From Bacillota bacterium (GTDB lineage Bacteria > Bacillota > Clostridia > Tissierellales > Sedimentibacteraceae), in contig JAEXUD010000061.1 of assembly GCA_023453025.1 (NCBI GenBank), positions 62,001 through 126,000 on the forward strand: a stretch of DNA of 64,000 nt, written 5' to 3'. The notes below the pieces were generated by a model. It saw only the letters and a program-made list of their open reading frames with translations, did not search any database and was not told where the DNA came from. Of this stretch, positions 52,524 through 62,423 are shown one piece after another. The number at the start of each line of letters is the position of its first letter. The first letter of the stretch is position 1. Both the position numbers and the translations under genes were made by a program.

Positions 52524-52543
52524 AAGGCCACAAATGCGGCCTT
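52524..52543 (-). terminator. Hairpin between rpmH and rnpA
   Basis: AAGGCC/GGCCTT stem with 8-base loop, followed on minus by TTATT; overlaps the rpmH stop codon. Likely partial terminator giving more L34 than RnpA. Confidence 0.6.
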
Positions 52544-52676
52544 ATGCTGACAATTTTTTTCTACCCTTTGCCCTTCTTCTTTTTAAAACATTTCTACCAT
52601 TTTTTGTGCTCATTCTTTTTAAAAATCCATGCTCACTGCTTCTTTGTCTTCTTTTTGGCTGATAAGTTCTTTTCAT
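52542..52676 (-). CDS. rpmH: 50S ribosomal protein L34
   Basis: 44-residue ribosomal protein, MKRTYQPKRRQRSSEHGF through RRRAKGRKKLSA, the standard L34 sequence. AGGAGGTG precedes ATG 52676 by nine bases. It is the first gene left of oriC and faces away from dnaA, as in nearly all bacteria with this arrangement. Too short to be found by size alone but unmistakable by sequence. Confidence 0.98.
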   Translation of the reverse strand: MKRTYQPKRRQRSSEHGFLKRMSTKNGRNVLKRRRAKGRKKLSA

Positions 52677-53126
52677 TAAAAAAACACCTCCTTGTACAAC
52701 AGATATCTATATCAATATCTAAAATTTTCATGTTTATAAATTATAATATTTTTAAATTCTTATGTCAACACAGAAAAATATTATAATAATGTTTATGACC
52801 TTTATGCAAGCAATCTTATATAATTTTAGATTAGCTATTGTAATATACTACATTTTCATAATTATTGCAATTATTTTTTAAAATAATTAAAATTAAAATT
52901 GAAATTGTGGATAAAAAATGATACTATGATATATGTCTGTGGATAACTTTTTTTATTTTATTAATCTATGGACAACTTGTTAACAATATATTAAAAATAT
53001 TGATTATTCAAATTTATCAATTGTTTAAATTTTTTATTAACAATTGTTTATATCATATATTTTAACAAAAAACAGCATGTTTTATTAACAAAATGTTAAT
53101 TTTTTTATCAACAACCGGAGGATAAT
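52677..53126. other. oriC: Replication origin region, rpmH-dnaA intergenic
   Basis: 450 bases, very AT-rich, between divergent rpmH and dnaA. Perfect DnaA boxes TGTGGATAA at 52906-52914 and 52938-52946 in the same orientation; a relaxed one TATGGACAA at 52967-52975; TTATCAACA at 53105-53113 just before the dnaA ribosome site. Between 52980 and 53100 an AT-only-like stretch (TTGTTAACAA, repeated TTAAC) is the likely unwinding region. Only few strict boxes are visible, so further ones may be degenerate. Confidence 0.9.
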
Positions 53127-54467
53127 ATGAACTTTGAAGAACTATGGAACGAAGTCCTTGAAATAGTAAAGGAGGACACCAATCAAGTCAGCTTTAACAC
53201 TTGGTTCAAACCCCTTAAAATAGTTGCTTATAAAAATAACACAATTTACTTGGAAACAGCGGATGAATTCTTAAAGAACACTCTTAAAAAAAGACATTAC
53301 AATTTTTTAAAAAATGCCTTTAATTATGTTTTGAAAAAGGATACTGAATTAATATTTACTGTACCCGGCGAAAATATAGACAAAGAAGAGATAAAAAAGA
53401 ATAATGCCATCAACAATGCAGGTGAAGAATCAGACGCTATTAATAATGGAAGGAAATTAAATCCTAAATATAAATTTGATAATTTTATAATAGGAAACAG
53501 CAACCGTTTTGCACATGCAGCATCCCTGGCTGTTGCAGAAGCACCATCAACTGCATACAACCCACTATTTTTATATGGAGGAGTTGGTCTGGGAAAAACT
53601 CACTTAATGCATGCAATCGGTCACTATATACTTGATAATAATCCTGATGCATATGTTCTTTATGTAACAAGTGAAAAATTTACCAATGATCTTATAAATT
53701 CAATTAAAGACGGTAAAAACGAGGAATTCAGAAATACCTACAGAAAAGCTGATGTACTCCTTGTTGACGATATTCAATTTATTGCCGGAAAAGAAAGTAC
53801 TCAGGAAGAATTTTTCCATACCTTTAATGCACTTCATGAAGCGAATAAACAGATAATTGTTTCAAGCGATAATCCACCAAGTGAAATACCAACATTGGAG
53901 GACAGGCTTCGCTCTCGTTTTGAATGGGGACTTATTGCTGATATACAGCCGCCTGATTATGAAACAAGAATCGCAATTTTGAGAAAAAAAGCTGAAGCCG
54001 AAAATTATAACGTACCTGATGATGTAATTACATACATTGCTCAAAATATACAATCTAATATAAGAAAACTTGAAGGTGCACTCATAAGAATTTATGCATA
54101 TGCTTCTCTAACTAATAAAAAAGAAGTAAATCTTGAACTTGCGCAAGAAGCTTTGAAGCATCTTATATCTAATAACAAGAAAATTACTCTTACTGATATA
54201 AAGGAAGTCGTTGCAAATTACTACAATATATCATTGGATGATTTGGTTTCGAAAAAGAAAACAAAGAATATTGCATATCCAAGACAAATTGCTATGTTTA
54301 TATCCAGAAAACTTACAGATTATTCACTGCCTAAGCTTGGAGATGAATTTGGAGGCAGAGATCATTCAACGGTTCTTCATGCCTGCAACAAAGTAGAGGA
54401 AGATATGGAAAACAGCCAGGAAATAAAGAAAAATATAGATGATTTAATTTCAATGCTGAATAGTTAA
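53127..54467 (+). CDS. dnaA: Chromosomal replication initiator protein
   Basis: 446-residue AAA+ initiator. N-terminal domain I (WNEVLEIVKEDTNQVSFNTWF), variable linker at about 85-110, Walker A GGVGLGKTHLM, Walker B LLVDDIQFIAGKES, and domain IV with the DnaA signature GGRDHSTVLHACNKV at the end, which binds the boxes in the intergenic region. GGAGG stands at 53117, and the start ATG 53127 fits the family. First gene to the right of oriC. Confidence 0.98.
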   Translation: MNFEELWNEVLEIVKEDTNQVSFNTWFKPLKIVAYKNNTIYLETADEFLKNTLKKRHYNFLKNAFNYVLKKDTELIFTVPGENIDKEEIKKNNAINNAGEESDAINNGRKLNPKYKFDNFIIGNSNRFAHAASLAVAEAPSTAYNPLFLYGGVGLGKTHLMHAIGHYILDNNPDAYVLYVTSEKFTNDLINSIKDGKNEEFRNTYRKADVLLVDDIQFIAGKESTQEEFFHTFNALHEANKQIIVSSDNPPSEIPTLEDRLRSRFEWGLIADIQPPDYETRIAILRKKAEAENYNVPDDVITYIAQNIQSNIRKLEGALIRIYAYASLTNKKEVNLELAQEALKHLISNNKKITLTDIKEVVANYYNISLDDLVSKKKTKNIAYPRQIAMFISRKLTDYSLPKLGDEFGGRDHSTVLHACNKVEEDMENSQEIKKNIDDLISMLNS

Positions 54468-54830
54468 GAATATCCTGTTTACAAAAAGTGAATAGTTGTT
54501 CATAAAAAATTATTTTACGTCAATAACTTTTTATAAATTATATGTTTATCAACAGTCAATTTTTTTCTAGATAGCTAGAAATTAAATACTTTTTTAAGTT
54601 TTCAACAAATTAACACACTCTACTAATATTACTATTAATTATTTTATATATTTCTATTAGACCTTTAACAGCTCTTAGCTGTGCACATTTAACCAAGCGT
54701 TATATTATTATTTTAAATTTAATGATATGTTTCTATTGCAGAATATGTTATTTAAATAAATATTTTCTAGCCTTAATTTGAATTGTATTAAATAAAATTT
54801 TATACTATCTTATCTCAAAAGGAGTAAAAA
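54468..54830 (+). other. dnaA-dnaN intergenic region
   Basis: 363 bases of AT-rich sequence without a gene. TTATCAACA at 54546-54554 is one mismatch from a DnaA box and TTTTCAACA near 54598 is weaker. It may be the second part of a bipartite origin or simply the dnaN promoter region; no strict box is present. The dnaN ribosome site AAAAGGAG is at its end. Confidence 0.5.
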
Positions 54831-55952
54831 ATGAAAATCAGAATAAGCCAAAATGAACTTAATAAAAGTATTAATATTGTACAGAAGGCAGTATCATCAA
54901 GAACACCACTACCTATATTATCAGGTATTTTAGTTGAAGCTAAAAATAATATGCTGATATTAACCGCAACAGATTTGGATTTGGGAATAAAAACATATTC
55001 TCCCTGCGAAATAGAAGAAGAAGGATCTATTGTTGTTCATTCTAAATTAATTGGAGACTTTGTAAGAAAGCTGCCATCTAATTCCTATGTACAAATATTA
55101 ACTAAAGAAAACAACAATATGGAAATAAAATGCTTAAATTCAGAAATAAATATACTAGGTAATTCAGCTGCAGAATATCCTGACAATACCTTTGATAATG
55201 AAGGTGATTCTTTTACTATTAAAGCAGAATCATTAAAAAACCTGATAAAATATACTTATTTTGCTGCAGCACAGGAAAATATAAAGCCTATTTTTACCGG
55301 ATGTCTCATAGAAATAAAAAATAATATCTGCACATTTGTAGCTTTAGACGGCTACAGGATGGCTGTTAAAAAGGAACCTATTGATTACATCGGAGAGGTT
55401 TCAGTTGTTGTTCCATCAAAGACATTGCTTGAAATATTAAGAATAATAGATGACAATAAGGAAAATAAAGAAAATCCTAAAGAAAACACTAAAATAGTAA
55501 TATCAGAAAGTCATATATCAATTAAGCATGAAAATACAATTATTATTTCTAATTTACTGGATGGAAAATTTATTGATTATGAAGGAATAATAAAAGACAA
55601 TTTTATTTCAACTGTAAAAACTGAATCCACAGATATAAGAGAAAGCATTGAAAGAGCTTCACTCCTTGCCAGGGAAGATAAAAATAATTTAATTATTTTA
55701 GATATCAAGGATAGTAACATGCAGATTAATTCTGCTTCTGAATATGGTAATGTTGAAGAAAATATACCTATTGAAAAAAATGGAGAAGATTTAAAAATAG
55801 GTTTTAATTCAAAATATTTATTAGATTTCTTAAAAGTTATTGATAATGAAAAAATAATATTGAACTTAATAGGGAAAAATAATCCGTGCTTTATGCTTGA
55901 AGAAGGAAATTCGGATTATATTTATATGGTACTACCTGTAAGAGTCAGCTAA
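54831..55952 (+). CDS. dnaN: DNA polymerase III beta subunit (sliding clamp)
   Basis: 373-residue clamp, three similar domains, no catalytic residues. Starts MKIRISQNELNKSINIVQKAV and has SRTPLPILSGILVEA, and ends with the C-terminal YMVLPVRVS, the usual YxxxPxR end near the peptide-binding pocket. An Asn/Glu/Lys-rich insertion at about 205-222 (DNKENKENPKENTK) lengthens domain 2 slightly. It follows dnaA and precedes the S4 gene. Confidence 0.97.
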   Translation: MKIRISQNELNKSINIVQKAVSSRTPLPILSGILVEAKNNMLILTATDLDLGIKTYSPCEIEEEGSIVVHSKLIGDFVRKLPSNSYVQILTKENNNMEIKCLNSEINILGNSAAEYPDNTFDNEGDSFTIKAESLKNLIKYTYFAAAQENIKPIFTGCLIEIKNNICTFVALDGYRMAVKKEPIDYIGEVSVVVPSKTLLEILRIIDDNKENKENPKENTKIVISESHISIKHENTIIISNLLDGKFIDYEGIIKDNFISTVKTESTDIRESIERASLLAREDKNNLIILDIKDSNMQINSASEYGNVEENIPIEKNGEDLKIGFNSKYLLDFLKVIDNEKIILNLIGKNNPCFMLEEGNSDYIYMVLPVRVS

Positions 55953-55976
55953 GAAGTCAAATAAAAAGAGGTAAAA

Positions 55977-56195
55977 ATGGAAAAAATTCAAATTAGCACA
56001 GAATTTATCAAGCTTGATCAATTATTAAAATTTGCAAATGCAGTTGAAGGCGGTGGGATGGCTAAAAATGTAATAATTGATGGATTGGTTAAGGTAAATG
56101 GCGAGGTTTGTTTGCAAAGGGGCAAAAAACTAAGAGATAAAGATATTGTTGAATTCGAAAATGAAAAGTATATCATTTCAATAGAGGAAAAATGA
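55977..56195 (+). CDS. S4 domain protein YaaA/RlbA
   Basis: 72-residue RNA-binding protein with one S4 domain (FIKLDQLLKFANAVEGGGMA, IDGLVKVNGEVCLQRGKKLRDKD). The YaaA group between dnaN and recF is conserved in Firmicutes and thought to bind ribosomal RNA. AGAGGT precedes ATG 55977. Stop overlaps recF start by four bases (ATGA), so translation is coupled. Confidence 0.93.
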   Translation: MEKIQISTEFIKLDQLLKFANAVEGGGMAKNVIIDGLVKVNGEVCLQRGKKLRDKDIVEFENEKYIISIEEK

Positions 56196-57313
56196 TTGTA
56201 AATAGTTTAAAAATAAATAACTATAGAAATTTCAAGGAAGCAGAAGTTGAATTAAATGATTCTTTAAATATTTTTGTTGGAGACAATGGTCAAGGAAAAA
56301 CAAATCTCATGGAATCAATTTATTTAACATCAATTGGAAGGACCTTCAGACTTAACAGTGAAAATGAACTGATTAATTTTCACGAAAGTAAAAGTCTCAT
56401 AGAGGTTAATCTGATTAAAAATAATTATAAAACAAAAATTGTTCTGCAGCTTGAAAAAAACAAGAAAAAAACAGTGCACATAAATGGTGTTAAATTAGAT
56501 AAAACATCTGAAATGATAGGTGTTCTAAACAATGTTATTTTTACACCAGATGATATGAAAATAATAAAGGGAAGTCCGATTGAAAGACGTAAATTTATAA
56601 ATATTGATATTTCTCAAATTAAGCCAAAATATAAATATTTGCTTAATAAATATAAAAAAATATGTTCAGAAAGAAATATAATTTTAAAAAATTACTGTAC
56701 AAAGTCAGAAAATAAGGATATTATTAATATTTGGAATGATTATCTGGTTAATATTGGAACAGATATTATGCTTTACAGACAGGATTACATCAATAACTTG
56801 AAAAAATATGCAGTGGATATTTATGCAGACATATCTGGCAACAAAGAAAAATTTGGATTAAGTTATTTATGTAATGCAGGCAATATTGACAATATGGACA
56901 AGGATGACATTAAAAAACATTTTTATGATAAATTATATGCTAATTTAAATCAGGAAATACAGAATAAAACAACAATGTACGGTCCTCATAAGGATGATAT
57001 TTTGATAAAAATTAATGACAAGGAATGCAAATATTTCGGATCACAGGGGCAGCAGCGTTCGGCAATATTGGCAATCAAACTTGCTGAAATTGAAATTATA
57101 AAAGAAGAGATGAATGAATATCCTATTTTGCTGTTGGATGATGTCTTATCTGAGCTTGATAACAAAAGAAAAGGATTTTTAATTAATTATATAAAAGGAA
57201 TTCAAACATTTATTACAACTACAGATGATCATGATTTAAATGTTATGACAAAAAATAACAATAAGAAAAAATTTTATATAAACGAAGGAAAAATTGGGAA
57301 CATTACAAATTAG
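56192..57313 (+). CDS. recF: DNA replication and repair protein RecF
   Basis: 373-residue SMC-like ATPase that loads RecA at gaps. Walker A GDNGQGKTNLMES at about 30-42, signature FGSQGQQRS, Walker B ILLLDDVLSELD and ITTTDDHD near the end. Start overlaps the S4 gene stop. Followed by gyrB after 11 bases. Confidence 0.96.
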   Translation: MIVNSLKINNYRNFKEAEVELNDSLNIFVGDNGQGKTNLMESIYLTSIGRTFRLNSENELINFHESKSLIEVNLIKNNYKTKIVLQLEKNKKKTVHINGVKLDKTSEMIGVLNNVIFTPDDMKIIKGSPIERRKFINIDISQIKPKYKYLLNKYKKICSERNIILKNYCTKSENKDIINIWNDYLVNIGTDIMLYRQDYINNLKKYAVDIYADISGNKEKFGLSYLCNAGNIDNMDKDDIKKHFYDKLYANLNQEIQNKTTMYGPHKDDILIKINDKECKYFGSQGQQRSAILAIKLAEIEIIKEEMNEYPILLLDDVLSELDNKRKGFLINYIKGIQTFITTTDDHDLNVMTKNNNKKKFYINEGKIGNITN

Positions 57314-57324
57314 AGGAGATACAA

Positions 57325-59235
57325 ATGACTGATAAAAATAATATCCATTATGGAGCGGAGCAGATACAAGTGCTGGAAGGTCTTGAACCTGTAAGAAAAA
57401 GACCGGGTATGTATATAGGCTCTACCGGAGAAAGAGGATTACATCAATTAGTATATGAAGTTGTAGACAACAGCATAGATGAAGCGTTGGCAGGAGTTTG
57501 TGATACGATTAACGTAACTATAAATGAGGATAATTCAATTGTTGTTGTAGATAACGGCAGAGGTATTCCAATAGAGAAAAACAAAAAAACAGGAAAATCA
57601 ACATTAGAAACAGTATTGACGGTGCTGCATGCAGGGGGAAAATTTGACAATGACGCATACAAGGTTTCAGGCGGACTTCACGGTGTTGGTGTCTCATGTG
57701 TTAATGCATTGTCTGACTATTTAATAGCAGAAGTTAACTGGAACGGCAAGAGATACAGACAGAAATTTGAAAGAGGGATTACAAAGACTGAGGTTGAATA
57801 TATCTCTGACACTGATGACACAGGTACGACCATAACATTTATGCCTGATACAACTATATTTGAAACAATAGATTTCAATTATACTACTTTAAAGCATCGT
57901 ATGAGAGAACTGGCATTTTTAAACAGAGGCATAAAAATAACATTAGAAGATAAGAGAAACAACATCAAAGATGAATTTCACTATGAAGGTGGAATTAAGG
58001 AGTTTGTTCAGTATTTAAACAGTAAAAAAGATAAGCTTCATGATGATATTATCTATACTGAAGGAAAAAAAGATAAAGTTATAGTTGAATTATCATTACA
58101 ATATACAGATTCTTACAGTGAAAATATATTTTCTTTTGTAAATAATATTAACACAATAGAGGGAGGAACACATCTTGTTGGATTTAAAACTTCTCTTACA
58201 CGTGTTATTAATGATTATGCAAAAAAATGCGGTTTATTGAAAGATAATGATGTTGCTATAACAGGAGAAGACATAAGGGAAGGTATTACAGCTGTATTAT
58301 CTATTAAAATACCTAATCCTCAGTTCGAAGGTCAGACAAAGACTAAGCTTGGAAACAGCGAGGTAAGAGGCATTGTAGACAGTATTACAGGTGAAGCATT
58401 AAGTGTTTATTGTGAAGAAAACCCAAAAACTGCGAAATTAGTTGTAGAAAAATCATTAAGATCAGCCAGAGCAAGAGAAGCAGCCAGAAAAGCAAGAGAT
58501 TTGGCACGAAGAAAAGGTGCATTGGATAGTATGGCACTTCCAGGTAAATTGGCAGACTGCTCAGAAAAGGATCCTAAATTATGTGAAATCTGCATAGTAG
58601 AAGGTAACTCTGCAGGCGGTTCGGCTAAGGAAGGAAGAGACAGAAGATTCCAAGCAATACTTCCGTTGAGAGGAAAAATATTAAATGTTGAAAAATCAAG
58701 AATAGATAAAATTCTTAATTCAGAAGAAATAAAAAATATGATTACTGCATTTGGTACCGGTATTGGTGAAGATTTTGACATATCAAAATTAAGATATGAC
58801 AAAATAATAATAATGACAGATGCAGATGTTGACGGAGCACATATTAGAACACTATTGCTAACCTTTTTCTACAGATACATGAAGGAATTAATTTTGGACG
58901 GTCACGTCTATGCTGCGCAGCCTCCGTTGTACAGAGTAAAAAAAGGTAAATTTGAAAAATATGTTTATAGTGATGCAGAATTAAATAAAGTTTTGGAGGA
59001 AATAGGAAGAGACAATAAAGTAGAAATACAAAGATACAAAGGTCTTGGTGAAATGGACCCGGCACAGCTTTGGGATACAACAATGAATCCTGCAGACAGA
59101 ATTCTTTTAAGAGTTAATGAGGATGATGCAATGTCAGCAGACGAGACATTCAATATCCTTATGGGAGATAAGGTTGCTCCCCGCAGAGAATTTATTGAAG
59201 AAAATGCACGATATGTAAAGAATTTAGATATATAG
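57325..59235 (+). CDS. gyrB: DNA gyrase subunit B
   Basis: 636-residue ATPase subunit. GHKL domain with EVVDNSIDEALAG, DNGRGIP and GGLHGVGVSCVNALS; TOPRIM domain with EGNSAGGSAKEGRDRRFQA and DADVDGAHIRTL; C-terminal GRDNKVEIQRYKGLGEM. Length fits the short gyrase B of Gram-positive bacteria rather than ParE only by context: it lies directly before gyrA near oriC. Confidence 0.97.
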   Translation: MTDKNNIHYGAEQIQVLEGLEPVRKRPGMYIGSTGERGLHQLVYEVVDNSIDEALAGVCDTINVTINEDNSIVVVDNGRGIPIEKNKKTGKSTLETVLTVLHAGGKFDNDAYKVSGGLHGVGVSCVNALSDYLIAEVNWNGKRYRQKFERGITKTEVEYISDTDDTGTTITFMPDTTIFETIDFNYTTLKHRMRELAFLNRGIKITLEDKRNNIKDEFHYEGGIKEFVQYLNSKKDKLHDDIIYTEGKKDKVIVELSLQYTDSYSENIFSFVNNINTIEGGTHLVGFKTSLTRVINDYAKKCGLLKDNDVAITGEDIREGITAVLSIKIPNPQFEGQTKTKLGNSEVRGIVDSITGEALSVYCEENPKTAKLVVEKSLRSARAREAARKARDLARRKGALDSMALPGKLADCSEKDPKLCEICIVEGNSAGGSAKEGRDRRFQAILPLRGKILNVEKSRIDKILNSEEIKNMITAFGTGIGEDFDISKLRYDKIIIMTDADVDGAHIRTLLLTFFYRYMKELILDGHVYAAQPPLYRVKKGKFEKYVYSDAELNKVLEEIGRDNKVEIQRYKGLGEMDPAQLWDTTMNPADRILLRVNEDDAMSADETFNILMGDKVAPRREFIEENARYVKNLDI

Positions 59236-59245
59236 GTGGATATAG

Positions 59246-61705
59246 ATGAGTGAAAATGAAAATAAAAGTAAAATTATAGAGACCAATATTACAGATGAAA
59301 TGAGAAAATCCTATCTTGAATATGCAATGACAGTAATAGTCTCAAGAGCTCTCCCGGATGTTAGAGACGGATTAAAGCCGGTTCACAGAAGAATATTATA
59401 TTCTGCAAGTGACCTTGGTCTTTCACCTGACAAACCACATAAAAAAAGTGCCCGTATTGTCGGAGATGTTCTTGGTAAGTATCATCCTCACGGAGATACC
59501 GCAGTATATGATGCCATGGTTAGATTAGCTCAGAGCTTCTCAATGCGTTATCCATTAATAGACGGACACGGTAATTTTGGTTCTGTTGACGGTGACCAGG
59601 CTGCAGCGATGCGTTATACTGAAGCACGCATGTCAAAAATGGCAATGGAGCTGTTAAGAGATTTCAATAAAGATACAGTTGATTTCAGACCTAACTTTGA
59701 TGAAACTTTAAAAGAGCCCGTTGTACTGCCAAGCCGTTTTCCGAATCTGTTAGTCAACGGTTCACAAGGTATTGCAGTCGGGATGGCAAGTTCAATTCCT
59801 CCACACAATATTGGAGAGGTTATCAATGGTGTAATTGCATATTTAGACAATCCGGAAATTGATGTGCAAGGATTGATGAAATACATAAAAGGACCTGATT
59901 TTCCCACAGGTGCAATAATTGAAGGAAAAGATAATATAAAAAATGCCTATATGACCGGAAGAGGTTTTGTAAAGGTTAAATCAAGAGTTGAAATAGAAGA
60001 AATAAAAAATAATAAAAGCAGAATTATAGTATCAGAAATTCCTTACATGGTTAATAAAGCAAGAGTTATCGAAAAAATAGCTGAGCTTGTAAAAGATAAG
60101 AGGATTGACGGAATTTCTGATTTAAGAGATGAAAGTGACAGAAGCGGTATGAGAATTGTCATTGAAATCAAAAGAGATTATAATCCTAATATAGTTCTTA
60201 ACAATTTATACAAGCATACTCAGCTTCAGGATAATTTCAGCATTATAATGATTGCATTAGTTAATAATGAACCAAAGGTTTTAACATTGAGAGATATGAT
60301 TCATTATTATGTATTGCATCAAAGAGAGATTATAATAAGAAGAACACAGTATGATTTAGATAAGGCTGAGGCCAGAGCTCATATAGTTGAAGGCTTAAGA
60401 ATAGCCATAGACAACATTGATGAGGTAATCAGAATTATAAGAGCATCTTATGATGATGCAGAAATAAAATTGATGGAAAGGTTTAATTTATCAGAGATAC
60501 AGGCAAGAGCAATCGTAGATATGAGACTTAGACGTTTGCAAGGTCTGGAGAGAGAAAAATTAGATGCAGAATACAATGAATTGATGGCTTTGATATCTAA
60601 ATTTAAAGAAATACTTGCAAATCAGCACTTGGTTGATGAAATTATAAAAACTGAATTAAAAGAAGTGAAAAATAATTTCTATGACGAAAGAAAAACTGAA
60701 ATTACTGCTGATGAAGGTGAAATTACTGTAGAAGATTTAATAGAAGAAGAAAATGTTGCAATTACCCTTACAAATTTCGGATATATCAAAAGATTGCCGG
60801 AAGATACCTACAAAGCACAAAATAGAGGAGGTAAGGGAATAACTGCACTGACAACGAGAGAAGAAGATTTTGTAAAAGACCTATTTATAACTTCTACTCA
60901 TGATAATTTGTTGTTTGTTACAAATAAAGGAAAAATGTATAGAATTAAAGCTTATGAGGTTCCTGAAGCAAGACGTCAGGCAAAGGGAACAGCTGCTATT
61001 AATTTAATAAACATTGATACAAATGAAAAAATCAGATCAGTAATCCCGCTAAGAGAATTTAATGATGATGAATACTTAACGTTTGTAACGAAAAAAGGAA
61101 TTATTAAGAAAACAAAGCTAAGTGAATTTGATACATTAAGAAAAACAGGTCTTGTTGCTATAAAAATAGCTGATGATGACGAGCTTATCGGAGTAAGCAA
61201 GACTGATGGAACAAAGGATATTTTCATTGTTACCAAACATGGCAAAGGAATAAGATTTAATGAAAATGATGTAAGAGAAACAGGCAGAAACACAATGGGA
61301 GTTAAAGCAATAACTATAGCTGATGATGATGAACTTGTTTCTATGTGCATTATTAATATGGGAGATGAAAATAAATATATATTGACTGTAACAGAAAATG
61401 GTTACGGTAAAATAACCTTGTCTCAGGAATACAGATGTCAGAACAGAGGCGGCAAGGGTATGAAGGCACATAATGTAAATGAAAAAACAGGTCCTATAGT
61501 TGGGTCGTTAATTGTTGAAAAAGAAGATGATATCATGCTTCTAAGTACAAATGGTGTAATTATAAGGATGCATGCAACCGGAATATCTATAATGGGCAGA
61601 GATACCCAGGGCGTTATTGCTATGAGATTAAATGATGATGATAGGGTTGCTTCAATTGCAAAAATATTTACAGAGGAAGATATAGTACTGGACGAAGAAG
61701 AATAA
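59246..61705 (+). CDS. gyrA: DNA gyrase subunit A
   Basis: 819-residue cutting/rejoining subunit. Catalytic Tyr124 in AMRYTEARM; the quinolone region HPHGDTAVYDAMVRL has Thr85 and Asp89 at the positions of E. coli Ser83 and Asp87. The C-terminal beta-pinwheel contains the GyrA box QNRGGKG after about 520, and a second exact QNRGGKG in the last blade at about 735. Acidic tail EEDIVLDEEE. GGTGG before ATG 59246; 10 bases after gyrB. Confidence 0.97.
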   Translation: MSENENKSKIIETNITDEMRKSYLEYAMTVIVSRALPDVRDGLKPVHRRILYSASDLGLSPDKPHKKSARIVGDVLGKYHPHGDTAVYDAMVRLAQSFSMRYPLIDGHGNFGSVDGDQAAAMRYTEARMSKMAMELLRDFNKDTVDFRPNFDETLKEPVVLPSRFPNLLVNGSQGIAVGMASSIPPHNIGEVINGVIAYLDNPEIDVQGLMKYIKGPDFPTGAIIEGKDNIKNAYMTGRGFVKVKSRVEIEEIKNNKSRIIVSEIPYMVNKARVIEKIAELVKDKRIDGISDLRDESDRSGMRIVIEIKRDYNPNIVLNNLYKHTQLQDNFSIIMIALVNNEPKVLTLRDMIHYYVLHQREIIIRRTQYDLDKAEARAHIVEGLRIAIDNIDEVIRIIRASYDDAEIKLMERFNLSEIQARAIVDMRLRRLQGLEREKLDAEYNELMALISKFKEILANQHLVDEIIKTELKEVKNNFYDERKTEITADEGEITVEDLIEEENVAITLTNFGYIKRLPEDTYKAQNRGGKGITALTTREEDFVKDLFITSTHDNLLFVTNKGKMYRIKAYEVPEARRQAKGTAAINLINIDTNEKIRSVIPLREFNDDEYLTFVTKKGIIKKTKLSEFDTLRKTGLVAIKIADDDELIGVSKTDGTKDIFIVTKHGKGIRFNENDVRETGRNTMGVKAITIADDDELVSMCIINMGDENKYILTVTENGYGKITLSQEYRCQNRGGKGMKAHNVNEKTGPIVGSLIVEKEDDIMLLSTNGVIIRMHATGISIMGRDTQGVIAMRLNDDDRVASIAKIFTEEDIVLDEEE

Positions 61706-61718
61706 TGGAGGTTTTACT

Positions 61719-62030
61719 ATGTCATTGGAAATAAAATACAATACTTTAGAAAATGCTTTAGAAATAAAACCTATAGGAGAGGTAGATATATATACTTCTC
61801 CTGAATTGAAGGATAAGGTTTTTGAACTTATCGAAGTAAAAAAACAGGATATAATCATTAATGGTGAAAAGCTTGATTATATTGATTCTACCGGTCTTGG
61901 AGTGATTATGAGCATTTATAAAAAGCTTCAGGAAAAAAATTTAAAAATTAAGATATTAAATCTAAAACCAAATATTTATAAGCTGTTTGATATAACCGGA
62001 TTAAACAAAGTATTTAATATTCAAGGGTGA
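61719..62030 (+). CDS. STAS domain anti-sigma factor antagonist (RsbV/SpoIIAA-like)
   Basis: 103-residue partner-switching protein. STAS fold with GEVDIYTSPELKDKVFELI and the phosphorylation motif YIDSTGLGV, the serine being Ser57. In the family the unphosphorylated form pulls the anti-sigma factor off its sigma factor. ATGGAGG precedes ATG 61719. First gene of a three-gene unit (antagonist, anti-sigma, sigma) following gyrA by 13 bases, so it may share gyrA transcription. Confidence 0.93.
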   Translation: MSLEIKYNTLENALEIKPIGEVDIYTSPELKDKVFELIEVKKQDIIINGEKLDYIDSTGLGVIMSIYKKLQEKNLKIKILNLKPNIYKLFDITGLNKVFNIQG

Positions 62031-62034
62031 TATA

Positions 62035-62412
62035 ATGGAAAAAATTAATTTAATGATTCCTAAAAAATCAGAATACATGAGTACTATAAGGCTGACTACT
62101 TCTGCTTTATCAAATTTAAAAGGTTTTAATGTGGATGAAATAGAAGATATAAAGGTTATTATTTCTGAAGCCTGTACATTTTTCATAAATAATATAAAAA
62201 ATTGCAGTGAACCATTTGATATAAAATATGAAATGAATGAAAAAAATTTATCTGTAGAAATTAATGATTTAAATTCGGGCGAAATTTCAAGCGACAACAA
62301 AACAAACAGTGAAATGTGCATAATGATTATTGAGAGCCTGGCAGACAATTATAATTTTGATTTGAAAAACAAAAAAATAATATTTGAAAAGAGTATAAAT
62401 AATTTTGAATAG
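62035..62412 (+). CDS. Anti-sigma factor of RsbW/SpoIIAB position, degenerate GHKL ATPase
   Basis: 125-residue protein whose place (between STAS and sigma genes), size and N-terminus (INLMIPKKSEYMSTIRLTTSAL) mark it as an RsbW/SpoIIAB homologue. The ATP-site motifs are eroded: in the N box the Glu45 remains in SEACTFFINN, but the magnesium-binding Asn is Phe49; the DxGxG box reads DLNSG (from Asp78); the glycine-rich GxG lid is SEMCI (about 92-96). It may bind sigma without kinase activity, or phosphorylate poorly. Start 4 bases after the STAS stop. Confidence 0.82.
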   Translation: MEKINLMIPKKSEYMSTIRLTTSALSNLKGFNVDEIEDIKVIISEACTFFINNIKNCSEPFDIKYEMNEKNLSVEINDLNSGEISSDNKTNSEMCIMIIESLADNYNFDLKNKKIIFEKSINNFE

Positions 62413-62423
62413 GCGTTGAATAT

